Part shown: positions 23,286-36,149 of the stretch, piece after piece | Layout of the letters: each line of letters starts with the position of its first letter | Position numbering within the stretch: the stretch's first letter is position 1 | From: Lytechinus pictus | Taxonomy: Eukaryota; Echinodermata; Echinoidea; Temnopleuroida; Toxopneustidae | Direction of reading: 5' to 3' | DNA: 64,000 bases | Assembly (NCBI RefSeq): GCF_037042905.1 | Contig: NC_087257.1 | Span: forward strand, 15,412,001-15,476,000 | Program-made: the position numbers and the translations under genes | The notes under the pieces: generated by a model | Told to the model about the DNA's origin: nothing | The model's input: only the letters and a program-made list of their open reading frames with translations | Databases searched by the model: none

Positions 23286-24934
23286 CTGAGATGGAGGAAG
23301 ATGAGGAAGTGAAAAAGAGAGATTAGAATACTCTGTTCTACATCATAAAGAAATCTATTCGCTTTCCAATAGACCTTGGATGTTAATGTTGACAGAATAT
23401 TTCCAAGATTTTTCTTGATTGTTTCATTCTGTATGTGTTCATATTGTTTTTTTCAATGGAAATTGTAGGTGACTTTAAAAGTTAAAAAAAAAATTGCATT
23501 GTAACTCAAATAAAACTTCATTATCCTGTACAGTGCACTGATTTACGTCAATCACATGTACGTGATTCAAATGGAACATATTCATCAACATTCAGTTTTG
23601 ATAATCTAAAACAAAAGGATAATCAAAACATTCGTATAATTTGATTGGTGCAATGGCAAATGATATTCTTCACCATGACAAGGATGGATTACAAAATCTT
23701 TGTCGCCAATAGGAACAATTCATAGTGCATGATAAATGAATTAACCAATGCCAACTTCAATTCACTTCTCACTGATACCATTTTCTGACAACCAACATAT
23801 TAAAAACAAAGCTCATTATTGACAATAGGGAAACGTGGGAAAACACCACTGCTAAAGAACATAGCACTGATGCATACATGTAAACTATAAAGTTCATCAC
23901 ACACACGGTAGATGAGTTTGAAATTAATTTCTATATTGGATTTCTTCGTCCAGATAATAATTTATATGTACATGTACGCTTCCCTGCCACCATAAATTGA
24001 TGGGATCGGCCACAAACCTTTGTAGGTCAGTCACTGCACTGTACATGCGTATCCTTTTCCTCATTTTTGATCTAGAGTGTTTTATGTACGATACAATATG
24101 AAACGGGTGAATTGCAAAGAAATTCTTGCCACGGTGCCACATGCAACTACATGTACTTGAAACGAAAAGCATACATGTACAGTTTATTTTACATTGATCG
24201 ATGACAAGGGATAGTCCTACAAGCATTGTTGAAATATTAAAGTAATAAAGAAAATTACTCATTGTACTGTACATGTACCAAAGAATTACTGATGTCATTG
24301 ATGATACATGAATTACAAACGCAACAAAATTTATTAAAACTACACTTGTAAAGCTCTGCCACATCCTTTTAACAGAACTTTGCGTTTTTCTCTTTCGTAC
24401 TTGACCAACTGAAGACAAAAATTCAAACCAAAAAAAAATCAAGGGCCTACATGTATATCTATATTTATCATGTACTACTTTGGCACTCATGATGATACAA
24501 AATACTCAATAATATGCTGTTTACCAAGAAACTAAACATTTTATTTCAAGTTTCATTCAAAAATACATGTAGCTTCCTGAATTAAAGTGAAGACTCTTTT
24601 TAGTGCACTAAGACCTCATACATATGTACAAGGCCGATCAAAATACATTCCCTTTGTGGCATAAAAATAATGAATACATGTTGTAACCTTTACGGAAAAA
24701 TTAGAAAATTGGAAAGCAGATTGAATATATTTAAAGGTTTATACAGAATTTTTGAAAGGAATAAGTTGGTTGAGGGATTTCTGTGTTTTGTATGTCACAG
24801 CAGGTAAATGGGGGAAACCCCCTTCCAGCTGAATGACTCACAGTACAGTTTTGGGGAACCCCCTGCTGGACCAAGTCATGGAAGTCTCCACAATAGTGAA
24901 CTCTGTAGTCTATTTTTTCAGACCTCATCAATGC

Positions 24935-25140
24935 AATGCTTCTCCTTTTTATCCTCTCCGTTCTCCTTCTTCTCCTCTTTTTTTTCTTCTCCCCCTCCCA
25001 TACTCCTCCTACTTCTCCTTCATCTTCTTCTCCTCCTCGTCCTCCTCCTTTTTATCTTCTTCTTCTCTTTATTAGTCTTACTCCTCCTCTTCTCCTTCTT
25101 GTTTTCCTTGATTTCCTTCTCTTGTTTGCCCCTTCGATTA
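24935..25140. repeat. Pyrimidine-rich tract
   Basis: About 200 bp of TCC/CTT-rich sequence. The overlapping long L/S/F-rich frames are composition artefacts. Confidence 0.85.
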
Positions 25141-26291
25141 TGGAAAATATGTTTCTTCCATTTATTTCCAGCAGGCATCATCTTCTCAGGACTACCTCTT
25201 CAATTTGATTTTCAACTATCAAATTCTCATATTGCTCAAAGTTTTGTATAAAAAGCTAGGTCTATATATACACTGTACCATTTAGGTTTGAATCCGAGCA
25301 TTTTCTCGAATTTGAGGAACATAATACTGTATGTGCAGGGATCAATTGTAAATAGAGTAAAATTTGAAGTGGAAAGGTACAAGGCAGTCAAGACTACATG
25401 TACATGTATGTCCATGAACCTCTCCAGCACAATTCATTATGCCTCCTCCATTAATTCATAACAATACATATAGCCACAAAAGGAACAATTATCACAAAAG
25501 GTGACATAAATAAATTCACATACATGTACGTGTCGGAAGAAAAGGGAAATAACATCACCACTCTAATATATTGATCAAGATGAGTCAGTGGCTTTCAAAA
25601 GGAAGTGATTTAAAAAAAAAAGACAAAGAAAGAGTCAAGTACTGTACAATATTAATGTGTTATTATATAGTGTATAATGCATTCCAACAACTTGGAGAGA
25701 ATCAATCTATCACGAAAGAGTGAACATAATTCGTTGAAAAGCATTTTTTATTATAAAGGAAAAGCTTGAATGATATTCTCAAGAAGGCCAGTTACAACTG
25801 ACCAAAATGCCAAAATCCTTTGTACAATTACATGTATGGCTTTATGGCAGAAAGACTGATAACTTATAATACAGTGTACGTGTTTATAATATTTAGATTT
25901 AAATACCGAAGTGTGATGTCATCATTTTTTTTAAACATTATTGATACCATATTTTGGTTGAACATGATGAACATGATGTACTGTACATGTACATGTATGA
26001 CCTCATACATGTATAATTAAATTAGCCCCATTGAAGTCAATGTTTAATTTTTAAATGGGGTGTTGCAATAAACTTGCATTCAATTGTGTTAATTGGGCAA
26101 AATGAATGAACTTGAAGAGACAAACTGGCTCAGGGACGAAGTAGCCATAGACAAACTGGTGATTAGATATGGTGATGATTTGACCAAATGGTTGTTAGAC
26201 GATATGTTAATGGACAGAATGGCAATAGACTGATGAAGGTACATGTACATGTACCTGTACACCGCATGATGAGTGGACGAGTTGGTAATAG

Positions 26292-26730
26292 TTAACCCAT
26301 TATCATTACGCTTTCTAAAACTAGTTTACTGGAAAATGTTTCAGGAAACCAGTGTGGAAGATCGCTTTGCTAGCGTTCCCATTTGATCACCCGAAAGTGG
26401 TTTTATTTAAGATCACTTCACATATAAAAGCAATCTTCTTGCTATGGGAACACTCTCAGTGGGGTGACACATTTCGCACAATCTTCAAAACCGCATCGTA
26501 GGCATTCTACGCGCTCAAAATGTGCGAAGATCGCTTCCCGAAGAACGGCTGTGTCCTCACGCTGCAACCAGTTTAACGAAGCAAAGCGATCTTGAAAACT
26601 ACATCGCGAGGTGGTTTTATGAACCGGTTCGGAAGATCGCTTCCAAGATCGCTTTGACCGTTCTCATTACAAGTTAAACTAGTTTCCAGTATTAAAACTA
26701 GTTTTAGGAAGGTAGTGAGAACGGTGTCTT
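26292..26730. mobile_element. Second copy of the 9895 foldback family
   Basis: It carries the same AAAACTAGTTTACTGGAAA block near one end and the complement near the other (GTTTCCAGT...AAAACTAGTTTTAGGAA), ending GTAGTGAGAACGG. Interior blocks such as CGAAGATCGCTTCCCGAAGA match the 9895 copy in opposite orientation. Its left end has decayed (ATTATCATTACG), so the exact edge and target duplication are unclear. Confidence 0.75.
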
Positions 26731-27805
26731 AGACGAATTGTCAATTGACCCCTGTACATGTACATACTTTTGATTGGTTGGAATCAAGATGCATTCTATT
26801 TTTGGAGTTGCATTTGATTGCAACCCTAAACAGGCCCCTTTCACACAAGCTTGTCAAGTAGTCTTCTGTGCAAACCCTTCACTTGAGTTAATAAGGGGTC
26901 TGAATGCACAGCCTATTATAATGACTTGTGTCCCAAAGGTCCTCTTGAAACAGCAAGTTTTACTTGCACATGTATGTGCTATATTAGTCTGTGTGTGAAG
27001 ACCTGCATGTACATGTACTTGTTGACCAAAGTTTCAATCAGGGTCTGTGCCTGCAGACTATGTGTTATTCATGGTCTTAAACTCCCAACTTTTATTAGTT
27101 ACAATGTAGCTCAAACTAATTTTCACTGCTGTTGACTTTCCATTGCCTATTTAATCACACAGAATTGGGTCATAAAACACCCTCAACTTGAAACTTAGTA
27201 CTACAATTCGTATACCACACTAGTTTTTAATTACAATTATGGAGAAGAAAAACCTTCCCAAGAAGCGAGGCCAATTGGAAACAGAAAGAGAAAGTCTTGC
27301 CTTGCTTTTAATAAAATCAACTTCCTATTAAATCTATGAAAAAAAGAGATATCCAGCCTGGTAAATCTGTAAAATTTGTATAACAAATAACTTGATTATA
27401 AGTTTAAAAGGATACATGTACAATGTTTTTATACACTGTGACTATAATATAATTTGACTGAGTGTATCTGACAGGCACAATTCTAGCACGAATGAGCACC
27501 CACTTTTTTTAGGGTTCAAATAATACTGGCTGAGATCAAGCCAATACATGTACTCAGACAATAATTTGCATTTTACGTTTATCTATTAAAAGCAATCATG
27601 AATCCACTATGTACACACTAACTTCACAGGACCACAAAACATTATTTACTTTTGTCTTTGCCGTGCAATAAATGTCAATTTGATGAAAGCTCGCTTGCGT
27701 TTAACGCTTAACAACCTGGGCGGCCCTGTACATACATGTACATGTATGTGAAGCTTTAAAATTGGTCATGGGGCTGATTTTTTATGTTTGATCAGAACAC
27801 ACAAG

Positions 27806-28832
27806 AAAGGTTCACCAGTCGTTCTTAAAGTCGCTCTTAACATTATACGAAGAGCTTTATGAAATGGCCACCCCCCCCACGTGGGTGTTTCATATTAAAA
27901 GCTGTTCGTATAAAGTTAAGAACGATTTTAAGAACGACTGGTGATCCTTTCTCTTGGTAAATGGTATGCACCAAAAATACTCATTGGCGATGGTTAACCC
28001 TATAAAATGGGCTGGGCTATTTCTAAGCCTAAGACTGGGGAGGGGGGGGGATGTTCAGCCCCCCCCTTATGATCTCGGCCGTCGATCGCGCAATCGCGAC
28101 GAAAATTGGCACGTGCATTACCCATGGCATTATCTACAAAACTATAATATCAAATTCCTCGAAAAATCTCATTGCTAATTAATTATGCTAATTTATGCGT
28201 AAAATCATACGCTTGCTCTAATTAATAAAATTATGCCCCTAAAATGCTAATTTTTGTTTCACATACTCTAGATAGGCATCTAATCAAATTTATTTTTCAA
28301 AAATTCCAATATCACATTTATTTTCCTATGTATTCTATTGTTTTCCATATTTCTTATGTATTTCTCTGTTTTTTTACTTTTTGTTTTTTATTGCTTTTTC
28401 AATGGAAATCGTCGGAGACATTATTTTGACCATAAATAAGATAAAATTAATTGATTTTAAGCAATAAAAGGACAAATAATGACACATTTTATGAATTTTG
28501 GCTAAAAACACTATTTGCATATTGGATTTGTACACAAATTCACGTTTTTGAGTAATTTTGGGTCTGCATGCACTTATGAAATGTTGCGTAATTTCGGAAC
28601 CGCGTACCCGGGGTCACAATTTTGGTCTTAAAAGTTGCGCGAAACTTGAAAGTAACAAGTCAACGAGCAACGCGGTCAAAAATTATCGAGCGGTGGATTT
28701 ATCAAGAAAAATGTCGAGGAGGGGGGCTGAATCAGCCCCCCAGTCTTCTTAGGGTTAAGCGCGGAAGAAAGGTTCACTGGTCAGTTGTTCTTATAAAGTC
28801 GCTCTACAGCTTTATGAAAAGGCCCCCAGTGC
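27806..28832. mobile_element. Foldback element copies interrupted by a TTAA insertion
   Basis: One arm copy (27806-27878) is followed by a full element from about 27885: TTAAGAACG-TTTTAAGAACGACTGG, then CATTGGCGATGGTTAA. After the insert it resumes as TTAAGCGCGGAAGAAAGG and closes in TTTATGAAAAGGCCCCC at 28832. Related copies are at 16616 and 58335. The element is about 190 bp without the insert and non-coding. Confidence 0.75.
27998..28754. mobile_element. 757-bp TTAA-flanked element with CCCTA/TTAGGG ends
   Basis: Ends CCCTATAAAATGGGC and CTTCTTAGGG, with TTAA at 27994-27997 and 28755-28758. Sub-terminal blocks GACTGGGG and CAGCCCCCC are inverted at the two ends. CCC ends plus TTAA duplication fit piggyBac-type elements. 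Short frames inside give no recognisable transposase, so it is probably non-autonomous. Confidence 0.75.
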
Positions 28833-29242
28833 AATCATGTCTTCCCTTTACACTAATTTGGCTAACTTTTTTAATCAAATGTACATTATAACCAAGAGGA
28901 ACAGATCAATCTCAGAAAGACTGCAAATTACTCTTTTTCAAATAAACAACAGTAGGAAGATACATGTAGTCAGAGGTCCGATTGCTCCCTGAATTTAATT
29001 GATAAATTCAAGCAAAATAATACCCCCAAGCCATGCAATTCATTGATGATCAAACAGTACATGTACGGTATTTAATACTCAAAATCGTTTTTGGAGGTTT
29101 CATATGGATTTAGTTTTGTGCAATTCATCCTTTCATTTCCTTCCGGAGTTGAAGTATTTCCTGCTTGCACTCCTATCTCTCAAAAAAATTAAGGTTTACA
29201 TTACAAAGCACTTTTATTTCATGAATTCAAAACCATTCTTAA

Positions 29243-29833
29243 AGGACAAGTCCACCCCAACAAAAAGTTGATTTGAATAAAAAGAGAAAAATCCAACAAG
29301 CATAACACTGAAAATTTCATCAAAATCGGATGTAAAATAGGAAAGTTATGACATTTTAAAGTTTCGCTTAATTTCACAAAACAGTTACATAAAGGACCGG
29401 TTGGTATGGAAATGAGGGAACTGATGACATCACTCACTCACTATTTCTTTTGTTTCATTATGAAATATGATAATTTTTTCCTCACTGTCCTGTGAAACAA
29501 AGTTTTATTTCTCCCTGAACATGTTGAATTACCCTTGCTTAACAAATATGGTTCAGTCAAGTTGGTCCTTATTGTAAAATCTGCAAAAATTGAAATAATG
29601 TATAATTCGAACAATAAAAAACAAAATAAATAGTGAGGGACATCATCGATTCTCTCATTTGCATGTGACTGAATTGTGCATATTAAACTATTTTGTGAAA
29701 AATAAGCGAAACTTTAAAATGTCATAATTTTCTTATTTTACGTCCGATTTTGATGAAATTTTCAGCAAATGTTATTCTTGTCTGATTTTTTTCTATTGTT
29801 TCAAATCAACATTTTCTGAGGTGGACTTTACCT
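29243..29833. mobile_element. 591-bp TTAA-flanked foldback element
   Basis: Ends AGGACAAGTCCACC and GGTGGACTTTACCT, flanked by TTAA at 29239-29242 and 29834-29837. Arms are inverted copies; both contain AAAATTTCATCAAAATCGGA-like and AAAGTTATGACATTTTAAAG-like blocks. No coding capacity. It shares style and arm motifs with the elements at 14944 and 47319. Confidence 0.85.
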
Positions 29834-30914
29834 TTAATACATCTCATAGGAAAGAGGATTATTCAACTGTATACATGCACAGGTTGTGCTGTCACTCCTT
29901 TCCCACCAAAAATCTTTTGGCTGAGCATAATATACTAGCGGGCCAAAATGATTTTTGACCAGCAAAAAATTGATTTGAAAGCATTTTTGGTAAAAGTCAA
30001 AATTTTGGCTGGGAAAGGTATTGAGTTGTCGACAAAAATCCAAGATCTTACATGCCTGGATGCTTGCATGGTTGTGCTCTGTTTTTGGCAGGCCCAAATT
30101 TTAATTGTGAAAGATAAATTTTGGCCAGTCAATATTTTTAATAATCTGAATTGGAAATGGGATGCCCTATTTTTTCAAAACACCAAAATTAGGAAATGCA
30201 CAGCATTGAAGGATATCCTGTTTTTATGAAACTCCTGACCTTGGCTGGTAGTGGTAGTGCTGCCTACATTTTAAGCCAACACTGTAGTATGTTCATAGTA
30301 CATGGACCTAGGTCCATGGTTAGTATGAAGGTCTACAGTTTATACTGTACTCTATTTTGCGACTTTAGCTTGAAAAGATTTTGGTCCATCAAAATATACC
30401 TGACACAAAACTGAACTACCAAGATTTGGTTCAGCAAGGAGCCCCTCAGTCATTGTGAAGTTTTGAGCCTGATTAATAACACCCATAAAAATTGCTCACA
30501 CAGCCGCACAGTGTACGTACATCTACATGTAGGCCTACATTGTATATGCTTTGGCCTGCTGCACTGTGTGACATTGATGTCAATCTCGGCAAGTAATATT
30601 TTAGCTTCGGACCTAAACCACCAAAATTTTGTCAATTGTGAGCCTAAAATGTTTTGCTGGCCGAAATACTTCAAAATTCTGGCTGGCCAAAAGCCTTTAA
30701 TACATGTATATATAGGCCCTACTTGTAGATCTACTGAGATTATAAAAAATAATGTTTTTATTTAAATGTCTGCACAATGAACCATAAATGTACGCAGGTC
30801 TATTAAAGTAGTAAGTTTGAGGTATAGACCCAAACAAAACGATCAGGGCCTAACGCCTATTAAAGGGATTTACACACGTCAAATATATATTGCTGCAGGC
30901 CTACACATGCGTGA

Positions 30915-31290
30915 CCAAGGAATTTCCAAACACCCCCTAAACGAGTTTTTCTCTGTGTGCAAAATAACCCCCTAAACAAGTTTTTCGCAGGCTTTATTTT
31001 ATACACATTATGGCCCCTAAACAAGTTGTCGCCAAAATATGACCTCAGGGAAAAAGCTTGGGAAAAAAAAACATACCCTAAACACGTTTGGCTAGTCTTT
31101 AATAAAAAAGCTTTGGGGAAAAAACATACCCTAATATATGTTTGACCCCGTGATTGTCCATTGACCAGTCTTTCAAAACCACCCTTTTTCTTGAAAATCA
31201 GTGTTTTTGATACCCTTAATGAGTCCACGTGCGGACCGCATCCAAAACTGAAAAAAAAACCTTTAAACGCGTTTTTGGGGTCACGCGTGT
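30915..31290. repeat. Degenerate CCCTAAACAAGTTT-type repeat
   Basis: The motif CCCTAAAC(A/G)(A/C)GTTT recurs at about 30930, 30970, 31013 and 31077, with weaker forms to 31275 (CTTTAAACGCGTTT). Spacing is irregular (about 40 to 70 bp). It may be the remnant of a transposon or a local duplication; no gene seen. Confidence 0.55.
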
Positions 31291-31507
31291 GTACAGCAAT
31301 AAATTTGTCTGCCCCCCCCCCTGGGATTACATTCACTTCACTATTTGAAAATGTATAACATGTAACACTACATTGCATGCACATTGTTTATTTTATAATA
31401 ATGACCTTTTATATCATCAAACAACATTCAGATTCCATAAAATAGTTTTCAGTAGGCTGTTCGCCTGAAACAATGAACTTTGAATGGACTTTACTTTTCA
31501 TATACAT

Positions 31508-31914
31508 CAGTGTGCTACATATTGCACTTTAATACCCAATTGCCCTGGGCAAGTGTTTTGAAGTAAAGACCAAAACTACTTGCCGAATTGGGCAAACAAA
31601 ATTCTCACAGTGGAATGACCAAAATTAGGGTCGATGATATGATATTGACCCTAATTTTGGTCATGGCAGGCAAGATAAAACCACTTTGGAAAAAGAAATG
31701 CAATAACAAGGTAGATCAGTTCATGTCAAAAGAGAGAAAAGGGTCAATGGTTTATAAAACCGCAAAAATTTCTTATAAGAGGTAAAACTTTTTTTTCAAG
31801 GATTTTTTCGGGCAAGTGAAATAGATTTTTGGGCAAGTACATGTATATTCCAACTATTAAAAAGTTTACTTGCCTGACTGGGCAAGTGCTTCTTAAAAGT
31901 TATGTAGCACCCTG
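31508..31914. mobile_element. Inverted-repeat element with internal 18-bp perfect hairpin
   Basis: Ends GTGCTACATA and TATGTAGCAC, with GGGCAAGT/ACTTGCC repeats along both arms. In the centre, ATGACCAAAATTAGGGTC (31615-31632) is repeated exactly inverted at 31647-31664 with a 14-nt loop. Flanking target duplication unclear. Confidence 0.6.
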
Positions 31915-33364
31915 TACATGTAATCACTATTCGCAATCATCATGATGCACATATTTGCATATTAACCTTTAATATATTTGAAGCATGAATGTTGGTGTCT
32001 GAATATAAGCCTACTGATTTTGGAATCATTCCATTCATGCAGTCCATCTCCATTCAATGAAAGTCCATTACCTTGATTGAAAACCTAAAAGTGGTAGAAA
32101 GAATAATGGAATCATGGGATCATGAAATTTACCCATTTCTGCTATTATCATCCAATTCATGAAATTGCTTTTGATTCACAATTCATTGTATCCTCTTGAT
32201 TTCAAGCATAACAAGCCTGTGGCAATCTTCTGAATGGATGACATGGAAATGATGGAATCATGACTCAATTAGAAAATGATGTGAATTCAGAAGCATGACT
32301 GAAGAATTTTGGGTAATCATTAGTCTGCAGGCACAGACCCTGATTGATGGGGGGGGGGGCAGAAAACCAGCCTTCTTCCATTACTCTCCCTTTCTTTCTC
32401 CATCTCTGTATTTGTTTTTTCCCTATACATTACAAAAAAATGCGGTACTCTACAAGGTACATGTACATTGACATAATATTGATTACAAATTTACAACAAG
32501 CACATCACATAGCCATAAAAAATGTTACTTGTACAAAACAAATAATGTATGACAAATCTCCTCAAAACAATATTCATAAATTGGGTTGTGACTTGTGGGA
32601 AAAAGTAAGGTGTATCAAAATGACTAATCAATAATTTTGCTTAAATTGTAGAAATGTTTGATAGGGAATGATTTCGAAGAGCAAAAGAAAACTGGGTTGG
32701 ATGAGGAAGAAGTGGAAGAGGAGAAACAGAAAAATCAGAAGGAAAAAAAAGAACAAAGGTGGGGCAAAAAAGACAAAGACAGTTTATGTGTACACCAAAC
32801 AAGGATACAAGGAAGATGATGACAATTATTTTATGTAGCGATTGCCGGTTTTTATGAACTCATGACCCCAACAGCATGAAATGGCATGACTCATTTCAGA
32901 AAGTTTGTCAATTCTCACAAATTTATTGGACTGCTCCCAGCTCCCACAGCATCATAACTTATAAAATCACACCAAAATAGTAATTTCTCTTTGCACCGCC
33001 CAAACTGAAAGCCAAGAATACACACTGGGTGTGACTCATGTACATGTATACAATGAAGTCATTCCTGAAGAATGCAGTAAGTGGTCTTCATACTTTCTCT
33101 TGAGGGTTGAACCCAGCTGTGACTGAGGGGCTTGTTTATTGTCTGGGCGGTCATGGAGAAGCTAGCTTCCTATCCTATTAAATTAGGCAATGTTCAGACA
33201 GGCGATGTTCAGTCTGGAGACACTATTTTTCTTCAAAGTTACATTATTGACTTCTTGAACAATGAGATTGCTGGTTCTGAAGTTTATAAAATTGAAAAAA
33301 GTTGTCTGGAGATTTTTGTTAGAAAAAATTTCCTCATTTCACTAAATTTCTTTTTGTAAGTGAG

Positions 33365-33550
33365 ATTTGAGGGGGGGTGTAGGGGAGGGGGAGAGGGTAG
33401 GAGAGGGGAAGGATGAGGGTAGGGGTGAGGAAGGAAGGAGGGGAGGGGCAGGAGGGAAGAGAGGAGGGGGTGGAGGAATATGGGCCTATGGAGGAATGAA
33501 GGAATATGGAAGGGGGAGGGGGTGGAAGCTATTAAAGGCAGGGGGGGGTG
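33365..33550. repeat. G-rich polypurine tract
   Basis: About 180 bp of GGGA/GGA-rich sequence. The overlapping glycine/arginine-rich frame is a composition artefact. Confidence 0.85.
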
Positions 33551-34111
33551 CAGGAGGAATCGTGCCCTTACTAAATATTGACTTTGGACACATACACTAG
33601 TATGTACATGCAGATTGTAAAGAGAGAGATCCCAATTTCCATTGACATGTAGGGGTTACATCAGAGGTGGGTTACATACATGTACAACCTGTCACAAGTA
33701 TTATGCATCATGGTATAACACACTCCCTCAATACAAACATAGCTCGAGCGACTTCCTTTTCTAATTGTAGAAGTCAAATCGACCATGCCATCGCCCTTTT
33801 GAGGAGGAAGAAAGACTGCACATGTAGGCCCATACAGGGTCACAAGTTAAACTCTCCTTCAGCTCACTCTTCCTCAGCAATTACCTACGTATGTATAGAT
33901 TAGGGCTAATTCATACAATGTTGTTGTACAAAAATATGTAATTGTAATATTGTAATATTGTAATATGTAAAACCTGTAATTGATGCAGGCTGAGATGGAT
34001 TTGATGATTTTGATTTTGGATACAAGATTGTATGGGATGATTTTGCTTGCTAATTTAGAGAGACAAACAATATCATGACATTACATTGGTGAACAAAATG
34101 TGGATGGGTTA

Positions 34112-34287
34112 TACCTTGGTCACATTTGCTCTACGGCGGCCGTATGGCGAGTCGAAAACAGCTGTTTTATTTATTAATTTTAATTTAAACCACCTATATG
34201 TCATGTATGTAGTTGAACAAAAAAAAAATTTAAACGGCTGTTTTCGACTCGCCGTACAGCCGCCGTAGAGCAAATGTGACCAAGGTA
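34112..34287. mobile_element. 176-bp element with near-perfect ~55-bp arms, TA duplication
   Basis: Starts TACCTTGGTCACATTTGCTC and ends in its exact complement. The arms stay near-identical through CGACTCGCC/GGCGAGTCG and AAACAGCTGTTT. TA flanks both sides (34110-34111, 34288-34289), as in Tc1/mariner-type insertions. No coding capacity. Confidence 0.88.
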
Positions 34288-35130
34288 TAAGAACACAATT
34301 TTCTTCTTTTATAGATTTAATCATACAAGTATGGATCCACAATGATTGAGATCAATAACCTTAAAAGCAATAATCAAAATCTCTGTAGACAGAAATACAT
34401 GTACATGTAACTATCTGTACATAAAGAGGAATTATTTCACCAAAGCTTGATATTGTTTTCATTGCTCTCCATTGAAAAAGTCAGTTATATGTTGGTATTT
34501 CTACAAATATTATATACTGAATGACCCGACGTAACCTGAGAATACTTGGTATCTAGTTGAAAAAGGAACGACACGAACGCTACAAAAGAAATGTTAATAA
34601 AACTTCCAAGAAACACTGAACTTCTAAGTTCTGAAGAAACCTCTGTCCCATGATATGATTTGATACAATGCACCAGCAAAATCCCTGTCTTCCATCCCAG
34701 CCCCCCCCCCCTCCTAGCTCCCTCCTGCACATACTTTTTGTGGAGAAAATGGAGATCGGATCTGACTATGTTTGCTAGAAAAATGGAACAACATTCAACA
34801 AAAAAGGTCATCATCATTTTCAGTTTCACTCGCCCAGATTTGGCCTTGTTAAAAAAAGAGAGATCTGAAGAAAAAAACCAACACACACACTCTGTATGTT
34901 TATTGTCTATCAAGTTTCCCTTTCACTTGTTTTAGCTATTTACATTAAAATATTAAAAAAACGTGCATAGCCTCGACATTAGCCATAGGCATCAACATTC
35001 GACAGATTCAGAGCTGGACCAGGCAAACGACCAAGCGATGCCCCGCCCCTACCCGGTAGCTGGTAGCCGATCATCCGACGTCGTTGATTAATGTCTCCAG
35101 ACCTGGTATATAAATTTGATTAAAACTTAC

Positions 35131-35225
35131 CGCATTTTCAAATTCGCCATGAAAGCATCTTCGGTAATTTCATCCAGGAGAACAAAATCTCCTTTCCCAA
35201 ATTGAGCGCTCTCCTGATGAGCCAT
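35131..35225 (-). CDS. MYO1D: Class I myosin (myosin-Id-like), coding exon 1
   Basis: First coding exon of an actin-based, membrane-associated motor. It encodes 31 residues starting MAHQESAQFGKGDFVLLDE and ends CG|gtaagt (phase 2). The start is the ATG at 35223-35225; the short acidic N-terminus with the FGK.DFVL motif is typical of myosin Id/Ig. The split Arg codon is completed by the first base of the exon at 23285, which restores the continuous motor N-terminus. Upstream to about 35.3 kb there is no other in-frame coding signal, so the 5' UTR and promoter probably lie just above. Known role of the family: short-tailed class I myosins act at membranes and the cortex, and the Myo1d group sets left-right chirality in flies and vertebrates. 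Assignment to Id rather than Ig is from remembered family sequence and is uncertain. Confidence 0.88.
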
Positions 35226-36149
35226 AATGATAAAGTTCCAACTTTTATTCCAGCTGTAGTTTTATCAAGTGGTTCCTCGTTCCTTTGGTGAAAACTCCTT
35301 GCATTGGATTTGTAATGCCACTGTGCTATACCGGTATATCGATCGCGTACAACTGTACTATACTAGCGCTGGCGCTGCTGCGATGCGGCTGATGCATGCA
35401 TGACATGTGCATGCTATGCTCAGTCACAATCATTGCGAGTCGACCAACTGCTGTTTTTTTTTCCTGGGAAAACCCCTACTCATTCGGTAACATGAGGTCA
35501 TGGGTTTTGCTTGGTCCCCGCCCTCGGCCCCCACTTTCGGCCAAGAGCCCTTCCTCCACACCGCTTCGAGCCCTTCCTCCAAACCGCTTCGAGCCTTGCC
35601 CTTTGGTTCCTGTTATATTTCACTGAAGTTGACCATTTTGACTTTTTAATTTTGTTCAAATTGCCTTTTAACGCCTTTGGATACTGAATTGAGTCCAAAA
35701 CGAATTGAGGAGGGCCGGGGGTGGTAGAATTTTTGGGGTAGGCATATACTCCGCGTTAAAAAATAGCTAGGGATTAAAAAGTAAAAAACGACAAGAACGC
35801 TGGAATTTTTAAACAAAATCTGATTTTAAAAAACACACAATTTTTTGTATATTGAATTTTAAAGTTATATGCACGCCTCCCATCCTCCTCCCCAGGCCAC
35901 CTCCCCTTCCCGAACTCCTCCTTCTTTTCTTGTTCTTCTTTTTCTTGTTCTTCTTCCTCTTCTTCCCCTTCTTCTTCGTCTTTTTCTTCCTTGTCTTACA
36001 GTGGCGGATCTACGAGACCGAGGGGGGGGGGGGGTAAGGGGGCTTTAAGCCCCCCCTTGCGTTGCCAAGTACAAAGTTATCTATCTATTACTAGTAAAAG
36101 GAAACAATGAAAAATATCTTCAGAGGGGAGAAAGGAGAAAAACAATTAA

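Larger units (their letters stand above)
23286..35130 (-). other. Myosin intron 1
   Basis: This 11.8-kb first intron contains a pyrimidine-rich tract (24935-25140), a second copy of the 9895 foldback family (about 26292-26730), a nested pair of elements (27806-28832), a TTAA-flanked element (29243-29833), a degenerate CCCTAAAC-rich repeat (30915-31290), an inverted-repeat element with an 18-bp perfect hairpin (31508-31914), a purine-rich tract (33365-33550) and a TA-flanked element (34112-34287). First introns often hold enhancers, but no specific regulatory site could be supported. Confidence 0.7.

Noticed and set aside
30860-31384. 174-codon minus-strand frame
   Set aside because: Lies over the degenerate CCCTAAAC-type repeat; the product is Lys/Phe-rich from the repeat, with no domain.
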